DNA of 50,426 nt. Source: Sulfuricella sp. (GTDB lineage: Bacteria > Pseudomonadota > Gammaproteobacteria > Burkholderiales > Sulfuricellaceae). This document shows, one piece after another, positions 26,302 to 34,822 of the stretch (the stretch's first letter is position 1; each line of letters starts with the position of its first letter). A program made the position numbers and the translations under genes. The stretch is taken from positions 1 to 50,426 of the forward strand of contig JAIOJM010000301.1 of NCBI GenBank assembly GCA_019911785.1. Reading direction: 5' to 3'. The notes under the pieces were generated by a model. The model saw nothing but the letters and a program-made list of their open reading frames with translations, made no database searches and was not told where the DNA came from.

Positions 26302-27723
26302 TTATTGCTGGAATAGCGCTGCGAGCTGACCCACGCTTTCCGCGTAATCCTCGCGCTGAAACATGCCCTGCTGCAAGAAAGCCTCCAGCTTCGGATACAT
26401 CCTGATGGCCTGGTCCAGCACCGGGTCGCTGCCGCTCGCGTAGGCGCCGACGTTGATCAGGTCGCGGCTGCGCTGGTAGCGCGCATAGAGGCTCTTGAAA
26501 CGCCGCACCAGCTCGAAGTGTTCAGGCTGGATCAGCCCTGCCATGGCACGGCTGATGGACGCTTCGATGTCGATCGCGGGGTAATGACCCTGGTCGGAAA
26601 GGCTGCGCGACAGCACGATATGGCCGTCGAGAATGGCGCGGGCGCTGTCGGCGATGGGATCCTGCTGGTCGTCGCCCTCGGTCAGCACGGTGTAGAATGC
26701 CGTGATCGAGCCGCTGGCATCCGCCCCGTTGCCGGCCCGCTCGACCAGTTGGGGCAGCTTGGCGAACACCGACGGCGGGTAGCCCTTGGTGGCCGGCGGT
26801 TCGCCGATGGCCAGGGCAATCTCGCGCTGGGCCATGGCGAAGCGGGTCAGGGAATCCATGATCAGCAAGACATGTTTTCCCTGGTCGCGGAAGTATTCCG
26901 CGATGGCGGTGGAGTAGGACGCCCCCTGCAGCCGCATCAGCGGAGAGGTGTCGGCGGGGGTGGCCACCACTACCGAGCGGGCGAGACCCTCTGCGCCAAG
27001 GATGTTTTCGATGAATTCCTTGACCTCGCGTCCCCGCTCGCCGATCAACCCCACCACGATCACATCGGCGCCGGTGTAGCGCGCCATCATTCCGAGCAGC
27101 ACGCTCTTTCCCACGCCGCTGCCGGCGAATAGCCCCATCCGTTGGCCTCTTCCCACGGTGAGCAGCGAGTTGATGGCGCGCACGCCCACATCCAGGGCCT
27201 GGCTGATGGGTGCGCGCTCCAGCGGGTTGTAAGGGCGGTTCTGCAGCGGCGCGGCGTGTTCGGCGTGCAGGGGGCCGAGCCGGTCCAGCGGGCGCCCGGT
27301 GCCATCCAGCACCCGCCCCAGTAGCCCGTCGCCCACCGGCAGGTGCTTGGCCCGGTCCGAGGCGCGGCGCCGCGGATGCCGCACGCCGCCCAAAGCAGGC
27401 AGTCCCTGGGGGATTTCGGCTGAGACCACCTTGGCGCCGGGAACCAGACCGTACACGTCGTGTGCCGGCATCAGGAAGAGCTTTTCGCCCGAGAAGCCGA
27501 CCACTTCCGCCTCCACGCTGCCGCCGTTGGGCAGCATCACGGTGCAGCCGCTTCCCACCGCCAGCTTGAGGCCTACCGCTTCCATCACCAGCCCCGTGAC
27601 CCGGGTCAGGCGGCCGCTTACCAGCAGGGGGGTGGCCGTCGCGGCCAGTTCCCGGCGGTTGCGCAGATATCCGCTCCAGTGTTGTGCGTGGGTCATCCGG
27701 TCCGCCGCCTCTGCCAGCTTCAT
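26302..27723 (-). CDS. fliI: Flagellum-specific ATPase FliI
   Basis: FliI is the hexameric ATPase that unloads chaperone-bound substrates for export. The 473-residue product belongs to the F1-beta/T3SS ATPase family. The Walker A motif is [11 protein letters not shown] near residues 195-205, the Walker B region is [20 protein letters not shown], and the conserved [20 protein letters not shown] follows. The start overlaps fliH by 4 nt. FliH, its regulator, and FliJ, its stalk, flank it. Confidence 0.97.
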   Translation of the reverse strand: MKLAEAADRMTHAQHWSGYLRNRRELAATATPLLVSGRLTRVTGLVMEAVGLKLAVGSGCTVMLPNGGSVEAEVVGFSGEKLFLMPAHDVYGLVPGAKVVSAEIPQGLPALGGVRHPRRRASDRAKHLPVGDGLLGRVLDGTGRPLDRLGPLHAEHAAPLQNRPYNPLERAPISQALDVGVRAINSLLTVGRGQRMGLFAGSGVGKSVLLGMMARYTGADVIVVGLIGERGREVKEFIENILGAEGLARSVVVATPADTSPLMRLQGASYSTAIAEYFRDQGKHVLLIMDSLTRFAMAQREIALAIGEPPATKGYPPSVFAKLPQLVERAGNGADASGSITAFYTVLTEGDDQQDPIADSARAILDGHIVLSRSLSDQGHYPAIDIEASISRAMAGLIQPEHFELVRRFKSLYARYQRSRDLINVGAYASGSDPVLDQAIRMYPKLEAFLQQGMFQREDYAESVGQLAALFQQ

Positions 27724-28373
27724 ACAGATTCCGGCATCTTCCGGCCGGCGGCCGGTGCCGGTTCAATCCAGCTGCTGTTGTGGCCAAGGTCCGCGGCCAC
27801 CCGCTGCCAGCGGGTTTGCAATGTGGCATCCACCTGGGGGCCGGGGCTTTCAACCCGGCAGTCCCCCCGTTCCATGCGCGGGTCCTCGAAAATCTTCCAT
27901 CCCCCATGGTCGAGGTGATCGCCCATGTGGGAGCGCACCAGCGCTGCATCGTCGGGATGCAGCACCAAGTGGGCGTGATGGTTGAAGTAGGGCAGGCAGT
28001 TCATGGCTTCGCGCACCACTTCCAGCACCAGTTCCGGACGCATTTGCAGGGCTTGTCCCACCACTTGCCTGGCGACCTCGAGCGCAAGCGCCGTCAGGTC
28101 CTGGGCTACGCGCTCGTCAAACTTGCCCAACTCCTGCTGCAGCCCGGCCATGAGCGCCTGCATGTGCTCCACCTCCGCCCGGGCACGCGTCCTGCCTTCC
28201 TCGCAGCCGGCGGCAAATCCCTCTTCGCGGGCCTGCTGGTGGATGTGTTCGATTTGTCCAGCGGTGGGCAGCGCCATCGACGAACTATCGTCGTGCGAGG
28301 CATTATCGAAAGAGTTGAGTTCCCAGCGCTGGTAGGCTGAGAGCCGCTCCCTGGGGATGATCCGGCTAGACAT
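27720..28373 (-). CDS. fliH: Flagellar export ATPase regulator FliH
   Basis: FliH binds FliI as a dimer, inhibits its ATPase and anchors it at the C ring. I start at ATG 28373 ([20 protein letters not shown]), giving 217 residues and an 8-nt overlap with the end of fliG. A longer frame from 28421 lies inside fliG. The middle has the GxxxG-like repeat region ([20 protein letters not shown]), the hallmark of FliH, followed by the V-ATPase-E-like C-terminal domain. The amino end contains an aromatic patch suited to FliN/FlhA binding. Confidence 0.92.
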   Translation of the reverse strand: MSSRIIPRERLSAYQRWELNSFDNASHDDSSSMALPTAGQIEHIHQQAREEGFAAGCEEGRTRARAEVEHMQALMAGLQQELGKFDERVAQDLTALALEVARQVVGQALQMRPELVLEVVREAMNCLPYFNHHAHLVLHPDDAALVRSHMGDHLDHGGWKIFEDPRMERGDCRVESPGPQVDATLQTRWQRVAADLGHNSSWIEPAPAAGRKMPESV

Positions 28374-29361
28374 AGGAGTCGTCCCCCTTGCCGCCGAGCG
28401 CCAGCTGGCCCTCGTCGGCAAGGCGCCGCACGATCTTCAGAATTTCCTTCTGCTCCGCCTCCACCTCCGAGAGGCGCACCGGCCCCTTGATTTCCAGGTC
28501 TTCGCGCAGCATTTCCGCGGCGCGCTGGGACATGTTCTTGAAGACCTTGTCGCGCAGCGCCTCGCTGGCGCCTTTCAGGGCGATGATCAGGGATTCCGAC
28601 TGGATTTCGCGCAGCAGCAGCTGAATGCCACGGTCGTCTATATCCAGCAGGTTCTCGAACACGAACATCTCGTCGAGGATTTTTTGCGCCAGATCGGGAT
28701 CGTATTCGTGCACGCTGTCGATCACCGAGGTCTCTATCGCGCTGCTCATGAAGTTGAGGATCTCGGCGGCGGTGCGGATTCCGCCCATCGGGCTTTTCTT
28801 GATGTTGTTGCTGCCGGACAGCAGCTTGGTGAGCACGTCGTTGAGCTCGCGCAGGGCGGCTGGCTGGATTCCGTCGAGAGTGGCGATGCGCAGCAGCACG
28901 TCGTTGCGTGGCCGCTCGGCCAGCAATCCAAGGATCTCGCTTGCCTGGTCGCGGTCGAGATGCACGAGTATGGTGGCGATGATCTGGGGGTGTTCGTTCT
29001 TGATCAGTTCCGCCACCGAGGCCGAGTCCATCCACTTCAGCCCCTCGATGCCGCTGGTGTCGCTGCCGTGCAGGATGCGGTCGATCAGGTTGGCGGCCTT
29101 GTCATCGCCCAGCGCCTTGGTCAGCACGGCGCGGATGTAGCCGTCGGAATCGATACCGAAGGCGGCGTTTTCCACGGTATGCAAGCGGAACTGTTCCAGC
29201 ACCTCGTCGATCGTGTTCCGTGGCACGTCCTTCAGGGTGGCCATCGCCGGCCCCAGCTTCTGGACTTCGCGCGGGGTGAGATACTTGAACACCTCGGCGG
29301 CTTCGTCCTCGCCAAGGGACATCAGGAGAATCGCGCTTCTTGTAATTCCGTCATCGTTCAT
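28366..29361 (-). CDS. fliG: Flagellar motor switch protein FliG
   Basis: FliG is the rotor protein on which the stator pushes. The 331-residue length is standard. It has amino, middle and C-terminal domains. The EHPQIIA motif (residues ~125-131) lies in the middle domain, and the charged torque helix lies near residues 275-300 (KNMSQRAAEMLREDLEIKGP). The amino end RSAILLMSLGEDEAAEVFKY is typical. It overlaps fliF by 11 nt. Confidence 0.97.
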   Translation of the reverse strand: MNDDGITRSAILLMSLGEDEAAEVFKYLTPREVQKLGPAMATLKDVPRNTIDEVLEQFRLHTVENAAFGIDSDGYIRAVLTKALGDDKAANLIDRILHGSDTSGIEGLKWMDSASVAELIKNEHPQIIATILVHLDRDQASEILGLLAERPRNDVLLRIATLDGIQPAALRELNDVLTKLLSGSNNIKKSPMGGIRTAAEILNFMSSAIETSVIDSVHEYDPDLAQKILDEMFVFENLLDIDDRGIQLLLREIQSESLIIALKGASEALRDKVFKNMSQRAAEMLREDLEIKGPVRLSEVEAEQKEILKIVRRLADEGQLALGGKGDDSYV

Positions 29362-30994
29362 CGCCGGCCACCCAGTTTTTCACCACGTTTGCGACCACCT
29401 TCGGATCCTGCCGAGCCAGTTGCTTGGCGAGCTGCAGTTTATGCTCGTAACCGAGCGCCGCCTGCTGGCCGGCGGATTCCACCGCCATTCCGCCATCGGC
29501 CTCCAGGGCGGGAATGAGCGCAGCCCTGTCGCGGGCTTGCGCGAGATGTTTCAGCAGCGGGCGTAGCACGCCCAGCAGCAGGTATAGCACTACTGCGGCG
29601 ATCAGCAGGTGCTTGCCGACCTCCTTGGCCAGGATGAAGGTTTCCGGCCTCTTCCAGAAAGGGATCTCGGGAAGAACTGCTTCCGCTTCGCCGGCGGTGA
29701 AAGCGCTGTTCGCCACGTTCAGGGAGTCGCCCCGCTCCTGGTTGAAACCCATTGCTTCCTTGACCAGGCCGTTGATCTGCTGCATTTCCGCTTCGGCAAG
29801 CGGTTTGAAGCTGGTCTTGCCGGCGGAATCGGTGATCTTGCGGTGATTCACCACCACCGCCACTGACAGCCGCTTGATGCTTCCCACCTGCTGCCTGGTG
29901 TGGCGGATGGTCTTGTCCACCTCGTAGTTGACTGTGGAGTCCTTGCGCAAATTGACCGGCGCGGCCGCAACGGGATTGCCTCCGGCGGCTGGAGCGCCCG
30001 CCGGCGCGTTGACCGGCGCGCTGGCCGGTGCAGGAGGCTGGTTCGACAGGGCGCCGGGGACGCCGCCCGCGCCTTGCCCGCTGGAAGTTGCCTCGGTGCT
30101 TTGCTGGCTGCGAACTGCTGCGTTGGTAGGGTTCTGGTTGGGCTTGTGGATCTCTGCCACGTTCTCGGACTGGGAGAAATCCACGTCGGCGGCCACCTGG
30201 GCGCGCACGTTGCTGGCTCCGGTAATGGGGGCCAGGATCGCCTCGATCCGCTTGACGTAGCTTTGCTCGATCTGCTGGATGTATTTAAGCTGGCTCGGGT
30301 CCAGCGGGGCATTTTCCGTGCCTTCGTTGTTGGCGGAGAGCAGGTTGCCCTGCTGGTCCACCACCGTGACATTCTTTACGGGCATGTCCGGCACGCTGCT
30401 TGAGACCAGGTGCACGATCGCGCTCACCTGGGCGGCATCCAGAGTTTTGCCGGGATACAGGTTGAGCAGCACCGATGCGCCGGGTTTCTGTTGCTCCCTG
30501 GCGAACACCGAAGGCTTGGCCATCGCCAGGTGCACGCGCGCGCCTTGCACCGCCGCCAGGGACTGGATCGAACGGGCCAGTTCGCCTTCCTGGGCGCGCT
30601 GGTAATTCACCTGCTCCAGGAACTGGCTCACCCCGAGCTTCTGGTTTTCCATGAGCTCGAATCCCACCAGGCTTCCCCGCGGCAGCCCCTGGGAAGCGAG
30701 GCGCAGCCGGACCTCGTGGACCTGGTTGGCGGGCAACAGCAGTGCGCCGCCGCCTTCTGCGAACTTGTACGGCACGTTCATCTGCTGCAACGACGCGATG
30801 ATCGAGCCGCCGTCCCGATCCGAGAGGTTGCTGTAGAGCACCCGGTAGTCAGGGGTCTGGCCCCACATCCAGAGGCCGGCGACCAGGGCGACGATTGCCG
30901 CCACCGCCAGCATCAGACCGAGCTTCTGCTGGTTCGGCAGCAAGCTCAGCACCTGCAGCCGGGAGGAGGGCAATTGCTGGGGGACTAGCGACAT
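29351..30994 (-). CDS. fliF: Flagellar MS-ring protein FliF
   Basis: FliF builds the MS ring, the base on which the whole flagellum assembles. The 547-residue product has two transmembrane helices, at about residues 27-47 and 452-472. The periplasmic part holds the YscJ-like ring-building motifs (RVLYSNLSDRDGGSIIASLQ; GARVHLAMAKPSVFAREQQK). A Pro/Ala-rich insert lies around residues 310-345. The C-terminal FliG-binding tail (QLAKQLARQDPKVVANVVKN) is intact. It is the first gene of the fliF-R operon; no promoter was recognised upstream. Confidence 0.97.
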   Translation of the reverse strand: MSLVPQQLPSSRLQVLSLLPNQQKLGLMLAVAAIVALVAGLWMWGQTPDYRVLYSNLSDRDGGSIIASLQQMNVPYKFAEGGGALLLPANQVHEVRLRLASQGLPRGSLVGFELMENQKLGVSQFLEQVNYQRAQEGELARSIQSLAAVQGARVHLAMAKPSVFAREQQKPGASVLLNLYPGKTLDAAQVSAIVHLVSSSVPDMPVKNVTVVDQQGNLLSANNEGTENAPLDPSQLKYIQQIEQSYVKRIEAILAPITGASNVRAQVAADVDFSQSENVAEIHKPNQNPTNAAVRSQQSTEATSSGQGAGGVPGALSNQPPAPASAPVNAPAGAPAAGGNPVAAAPVNLRKDSTVNYEVDKTIRHTRQQVGSIKRLSVAVVVNHRKITDSAGKTSFKPLAEAEMQQINGLVKEAMGFNQERGDSLNVANSAFTAGEAEAVLPEIPFWKRPETFILAKEVGKHLLIAAVVLYLLLGVLRPLLKHLAQARDRAALIPALEADGGMAVESAGQQAALGYEHKLQLAKQLARQDPKVVANVVKNWVAGDER

Positions 30995-31306
30995 GGCTGC
31001 ACCTTAAAGGTCGGGTTGGTGTCCAAGGTTTTCGCGGTCATTCTGTTTTCCCCTGGGCGGGACGTTAAACGTGATGGAGCGATTATCAGCCCCTGTGGCA
31101 AATTCCGATTTGGCGAAAAGAGGGGATTTATCCCCCTTTTTCTGCGCCCGGGTATGGTGAGTCCGGTGCTAATCTGCGAACATCCCGGGAAGCCGGATTG
31201 TGGCTGCCGGCAAGCTCAGCCGGCCAAGGCGGACTGAAGCCCGCCCTGCGGAATGCGGGGTATTTATGGGCGGGGTTAATCGCTGGCGAACAACTCAGGA
31301 AGGCTT
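30995..31306. other. Divergent fliF/fliE intergenic region
   Basis: This 312-nt gap should hold the promoters of both the fliF operon and fliE. I found no sigma-28 site. TGGCTGCCGGCAAGCT at 31201-31216 has a GG/GC spacing like sigma-54 but lacks the TTGC element. A strong GGGGAT/ATCCCC palindrome with flanking A- and T-runs lies at 31116-31141. I see no gene. Confidence 0.6.
31116..31141. terminator. Terminator-like palindrome between fliF and fliE
   Basis: AAAAGAGGGGAT and ATCCCCCTTTTT form a near-perfect 12-position stem (one mismatch, one G-T pair) with a TT loop. The T-run follows on the plus strand, and TCTTTT follows on the minus strand. It looks like a bidirectional intrinsic terminator, yet it sits between divergent genes where nothing obvious needs terminating. 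It could instead be a regulator-binding site or a leader hairpin. Confidence 0.45.
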
Positions 31307-31627
31307 ATGGACACTTCGAAGATTGACAATCTGCTCTCCCAGTTGCGGTCAGCGTCGGATCTGGCGGCAGGCAGAAAGGCCGAGAGCCAGGCGGCGACCG
31401 GGGATGCCGGTTTCGGCGCGGTTCTCAAGGCTTCCCTCGACCAGGTGAACAGGGTCCAGGAGGAGGCGGCTGGCCTGGCGAAGGAATTCGAGCTCGGTTC
31501 GCCCAACGCGAACCTGCACGACGTGATGATCTCCCTGCAAAAGGCCAATATCTCGTTTCAGGCCGCCGTCCAGGTCAGGAACAAGCTGGTGTCCGCTTAT
31601 CACGACATCATGAACATGCAGGTCTGA
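31307..31627 (+). CDS. fliE: MS-ring/rod adaptor FliE
   Basis: FliE joins the MS ring to the proximal rod and is the first substrate exported. The 106-residue product has the conserved C-terminal region NANLHDVMISLQKANISFQA followed by VQVRNKLVSAYHDIMNMQV, and no signal peptide. GGAAGG lies just before the ATG. It is monocistronic and divergent from fliF. In many relatives fliE is likewise transcribed away from fliF. Confidence 0.95.
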   Translation: MDTSKIDNLLSQLRSASDLAAGRKAESQAATGDAGFGAVLKASLDQVNRVQEEAAGLAKEFELGSPNANLHDVMISLQKANISFQAAVQVRNKLVSAYHDIMNMQV

Positions 31628-31670
31628 AAAAGGCGCCAGGGGCGGGAGATGGGGCCCCATTTTCGGCGCC
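31627..31670 (-). terminator. Terminator after ycgR
   Basis: On the minus strand a GGCGCC/GGCGCC stem enclosing a second self-complementary GGGGCCCC element is followed by TTTTT. It lies in the gap between the convergent fliE and ycgR and fits an intrinsic terminator for the minus-strand transcript. The loop is long, so the exact structure is uncertain. Confidence 0.45.
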
Positions 31671-31695
31671 CTCATCCCGCGTTCTTCGGCTTTCG

Positions 31696-32469
31696 CTACC
31701 GCCCCGACGACTTGGCGTTCCTTTCCCTTTCCAGCTTGATGACGTAGCGCTGGATCATCATCATCATATTCTCCAGGATGCTGACGAACTCGCAACCCGA
31801 GCGTTTGCGTTTTGTCCCGTTCTTCAGGGTGATTTCGGAGATGTTCTTGACCTGGATGGTGGCGGTCACGGTGCCGATTCCCGGCAGCACGATGCGGCAG
31901 TCGGGAAACGTGACGCCAAGTTCGAAGTCGATGCCGAGATCATGGTCGATCACGGCGATGCCGCCGCAACTGATGTCGAGCACGATGACCTCAGCCACCG
32001 GCTTGCTTTCGAGCGGGAGGGGAACGAGGCATTTGACCGGTTTGGAGACCGGTGTGCTAATCCGGTAGTACTCCCTGTGCTGCAAGCGCACCAGCCTCTT
32101 CGGAAGCCCGACCCTGAATGCATCGCGGCCATCGAAGCGGATCTTGTCGATGCGATCGGCCAGGAACTTGACCTTCACCTGATCCTGGAAAGTGGTGAAC
32201 ATGATTCCTTCGCTTTTGAGCATCTTCCTGTTGAGTTCCTCGTTGGCGCCATAGTCGATGATCATTTCCCCGGCGTCGGCGTCAATGGACAGGATCGAGG
32301 TGAGGACGAAATCGCTTCCGTACTTGAAACACGCTGCTACCAGCGTGTTGTTCTCCATCACCGCACGCAAGACGGACAGGATTTCCATCCTGGAGAGCAT
32401 CTCGTATTTGGCTTCGTCATCTGGTTCCGGCGGGCAGGATTCTGACGGGTTTTGATGTTTTCCGTTCAT
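31696..32469 (-). CDS. ycgR: YcgR-type PilZ c-di-GMP flagellar brake protein
   Basis: YcgR proteins bind cyclic di-GMP and slow or bias the motor through FliG/MotA. The 257-residue product has an N-terminal YcgR domain (residues ~25-125) and a C-terminal PilZ domain. Both c-di-GMP contact motifs are present: RxxxR as R132-E-Y-Y-R136, and DxSxxG as D165-I-S-C-G-G170. It lies downstream of flhB2 (78-nt gap) in the fliC-fliD direction. It is the obvious effector for the c-di-GMP enzymes encoded at 37828-48900. Confidence 0.88.
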   Translation of the reverse strand: MNGKHQNPSESCPPEPDDEAKYEMLSRMEILSVLRAVMENNTLVAACFKYGSDFVLTSILSIDADAGEMIIDYGANEELNRKMLKSEGIMFTTFQDQVKVKFLADRIDKIRFDGRDAFRVGLPKRLVRLQHREYYRISTPVSKPVKCLVPLPLESKPVAEVIVLDISCGGIAVIDHDLGIDFELGVTFPDCRIVLPGIGTVTATIQVKNISEITLKNGTKRKRSGCEFVSILENMMMMIQRYVIKLERERNAKSSGR

Positions 32470-32547
32470 GGCTTGATCCGTAAGGTGAGGTCGTCATTGC
32501 GCGAAAATTGATAATAGCGATGGTTGGGCCGGATGGTGACCCGTTCT

Positions 32548-32841
32548 TCAGGTCGGGGTCGCCTCGCCCGGTGGATAGGGCTCTCCCCGGTGTTCCAGCC
32601 GGCAAAGCCACGCCAGCAGCTCCGCCACGGCAAGATAGAGCTGCGGCGGGATGTGCCGGTCTATGTCCACCTGCATCAGCAGCGCCACCAGCTCCGCCGA
32701 TTCGTGCACGTAGACCCCGCTTTCCCTGGCGCGTTCGATGATCGCCTCGGCCAGCAGGCCCCGCCCCTTGGCGACTACCTGAGGCGCAGGCTGGCCGGTG
32801 CGGTACGCCAGCGCCACTGCGGCCTGTCTAGTTTCCGCCAT
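32548..32841 (-). CDS. FlhB-like export switch C-terminal protein (FlhB2)
   Basis: The 97-residue product aligns only with the cytoplasmic C-terminal part of FlhB, just after its cleavage site (QAAVALAYR against HYAVALSYR, both followed by APxVVAKG). It lacks the membrane half and the NPTH motif. Such small FlhB homologues (FlhX/YlqH type) are known beside a FliK-like gene and can substitute for the released FlhB-CC fragment in some bacteria. Here it overlaps the FliK-like gene by 14 nt. It is a real gene rather than debris: the frame is intact, coupled and conserved at key positions. Confidence 0.85.
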   Translation of the reverse strand: MAETRQAAVALAYRTGQPAPQVVAKGRGLLAEAIIERARESGVYVHESAELVALLMQVDIDRHIPPQLYLAVAELLAWLCRLEHRGEPYPPGEATPT

Positions 32842-33937
32842 CGCCGTTTACCGTCAATCCCAGCACCTGCACCCCGGCCCTCTCCATCTGCTGCAGCAGG
32901 GCGCGGCTGCTGCCTTTCATTATGGCTGCGCGGGCTTCATCTTCCGCGCTGACCGCTATCCGGACGCCGGTGGTATCGAGCCGGAGCGTTGCCGCCACTT
33001 CGCCCAGGCTGGGCAGCGTGAGATGCAGCCTGGTTTGCCACTGAACCGGCTCCTCAACGCCCGCCTCGGCGGGCGGGCGTTCCGCCACATCCCAGTCCAC
33101 CCATTGATCTGGCCAGACCTCTCCGCGCCAGGCGAATTGCCGGTTCTCCAGGGTTTCCAGCTGTTGCTGCACCACGTTCAGGGTTCTCGGGTCCGCGGGA
33201 TGGGATGGATTCCGCGCGGGGCTGGCGAGATCATCCGCGGCAATCTCCGCCACATGCTGTCCCGGCTCCTGTCGGGGCGAAAGCTCGCCTTCTGCCGGGG
33301 CGGGGGCCAATCGCGGATCCTGATTCCCGGCGCTTGGGGTCTCCCTGCCGGGGGTTGCACTTTCCGCGCCGCGCCCTGAGGCTGGAGAAAGCCGGCCCTG
33401 GGGCTCCTCAAGCAGTTGCGCGAGAGGATGTTCGCCGGCCGCCCACTGCGCCAGGTGCGATTCATAAAACAGCCCGCTTTGCGTGATGGACTGACGCAGC
33501 GCGGCCGCCAGCTCCTTGCCGTCGCTGGGGGCGCCCGGCAGCAGGGGGCGGGCGCTGGTCAGCGGTTGCGCGAGATCGCTCCTTTGGGGATTGCGCACCA
33601 GGGAATCGATAAAGCGCCCCGTTTCGCTCAGGGCGGCGAAGTGGGAGAGGGAATTGATTCCGGCGAGAAGGAAGGCCGGGCGCGGTTGGCTGGTGACATA
33701 CACCAGGTCCAGCGCATCGCCGCGGCGGGCAGGAACCGGCAGGCTCATCTGCAGCGCCTGGCCGGCGATCCGTATCCTTAACGCGCCACCCGGAAGTTCC
33801 GCCTCCACGATTCCCTGGACGTGCTGCCCGGGTGCAAGCCTCGGCAAGAGCCGGGGTCGGTCGGGCGTGCCGCCGGGAAGCTCCCCCGCGACTTTTACCA
33901 GGGGCAGCAGGCGGCTGATCGGTGTAAGTCCGGTCAT
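32828..33937 (-). CDS. FliK-like hook-length control family protein (FliK2)
   Basis: The product is 369 residues from ATG 33937, with AGGGG close upstream. The frame is open further up, but only inside fliT. It has a Pro/Glu-rich middle and a C-terminal FliK-like domain (WQTRLHLTLPSLGEVAATLR, then KGSSRALLQQMERAGVQVLG). The amino part (VQGIVEAELPGGALRIRIAG) resembles the beta-rich segment of YlqG-type proteins. It is coupled to flhB2, matching the ylqG-ylqH pairing of Bacillus and many proteobacteria. The precise function is unproven. Confidence 0.75.
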   Translation of the reverse strand: MTGLTPISRLLPLVKVAGELPGGTPDRPRLLPRLAPGQHVQGIVEAELPGGALRIRIAGQALQMSLPVPARRGDALDLVYVTSQPRPAFLLAGINSLSHFAALSETGRFIDSLVRNPQRSDLAQPLTSARPLLPGAPSDGKELAAALRQSITQSGLFYESHLAQWAAGEHPLAQLLEEPQGRLSPASGRGAESATPGRETPSAGNQDPRLAPAPAEGELSPRQEPGQHVAEIAADDLASPARNPSHPADPRTLNVVQQQLETLENRQFAWRGEVWPDQWVDWDVAERPPAEAGVEEPVQWQTRLHLTLPSLGEVAATLRLDTTGVRIAVSAEDEARAAIMKGSSRALLQQMERAGVQVLGLTVNGDGGN

Positions 33938-34007
33938 GGCCCCTACCGCCCAGGCCGTACCGCCGGCAAGTCCGCGGCAAACCCGTCCGTTTGCACCATG
34001 CGCATGC

Positions 34008-34343
34008 TCACCTCCCCGGGTTCGTCCCGTATGCCTGCTGGAGTTTTTCATGGTGGCCGGCGCTGCCCAGAAAGCGTTCCAGCTCGCCCATCCAGCCCTG
34101 GGTGAGTTTCCGTATTTCGGCATCGTCCGCCAGGACCCGGCGGATGATCTCGGCCTTGCGCTGCTGCTCCTCGGCGTTGAGTGGCATGTGCGGGCTGGCG
34201 GACTTGAACGTCCCGACCAGTGCCCGGCATTCGATCTCAAGTTCCAGCAGCCTGTCCCAGTCGCTGCTCCTGGCCGCCTCCAGCATTTGCCCGGTTACAT
34301 CCAGGATGACTTCGTAAGTGGCGATGATCTGTGCGCTGTCCAT
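34008..34343 (-). CDS. fliT: Flagellar chaperone FliT
   Basis: FliT is the chaperone of the filament cap FliD and, in enterics, also an inhibitor of FlhDC. Starting at ATG 34343 gives 111 residues, the usual size, 7 nt after the fliS stop. The longer frame upstream lies in fliS. The protein is all helical (YEVILDVTGQMLEAARSSDW and LLELEIECRALVGTF). Sequence conservation in this family is low; position after fliD-fliS is the main support. Confidence 0.82.
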   Translation of the reverse strand: MDSAQIIATYEVILDVTGQMLEAARSSDWDRLLELEIECRALVGTFKSASPHMPLNAEEQQRKAEIIRRVLADDAEIRKLTQGWMGELERFLGSAGHHEKLQQAYGTNPGR

Positions 34344-34350
34344 TTTGCTT

Positions 34351-34812
34351 TCACGCCTTCCCGTGGATGATCGCGGCGAGTTTCGGCTGACTGGCCAAGT
34401 CCTGGGCGCCGGCTGATGACCGAGGCTGGCCGATTTCTTCCCAGGCGCCATGCAGTTCCGCCAGAAGCTTGCCCACCTCTTCGAGGGCATCGGCCTGGTT
34501 GCTGATGTTGGCGATCAGCAGGCGGTTGCTCATATACGCGTACAGGGCATAAAGGCTTTCCGCGATGTCGCCGCCCGCCTTGACGTCAAGGCTGGCCTTG
34601 AGGCCGTGGTCGATGATCATGATGGCTTTCGAAATCGCCTCCCCCTTGGCCGCAATTTCATTCTGCCGCATGTGCAGCCTGGCGGTGGCCACCGCCAGCC
34701 GTGCGCCTTCGAACAGCATCAAAACGAGCTTGTGGGGGCTTGCGGAAGCCACGCCGGTTTCGACGCCCACCCGGGCGTAGGCCTTCAATGCAGTGTGGGT
34801 TGGTGGATACAT
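34351..34812 (-). CDS. fliS: Flagellin chaperone FliS
   Basis: FliS binds the C terminus of flagellin in the cytoplasm and delivers it to FlhA. The 153-residue product shows the family signature YARVGVETGVASASPHKLVL near residue 12. It also has the helix bundle segments LMLFEGARLAVATARLHM and DIAESLYALYAYMSNRLLIA. It lies 10 nt downstream of fliD. Confidence 0.95.
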   Translation of the reverse strand: MYPPTHTALKAYARVGVETGVASASPHKLVLMLFEGARLAVATARLHMRQNEIAAKGEAISKAIMIIDHGLKASLDVKAGGDIAESLYALYAYMSNRLLIANISNQADALEEVGKLLAELHGAWEEIGQPRSSAGAQDLASQPKLAAIIHGKA

Positions 34813-34822
34813 GATTTATTCC

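Noticed and set aside
31201..31216. Possible sigma-54 promoter before fliE
   Set aside because: TGGC and GC are at the right spacing, but the -12 element reads AAGC rather than TTGC, and nothing else supports it.
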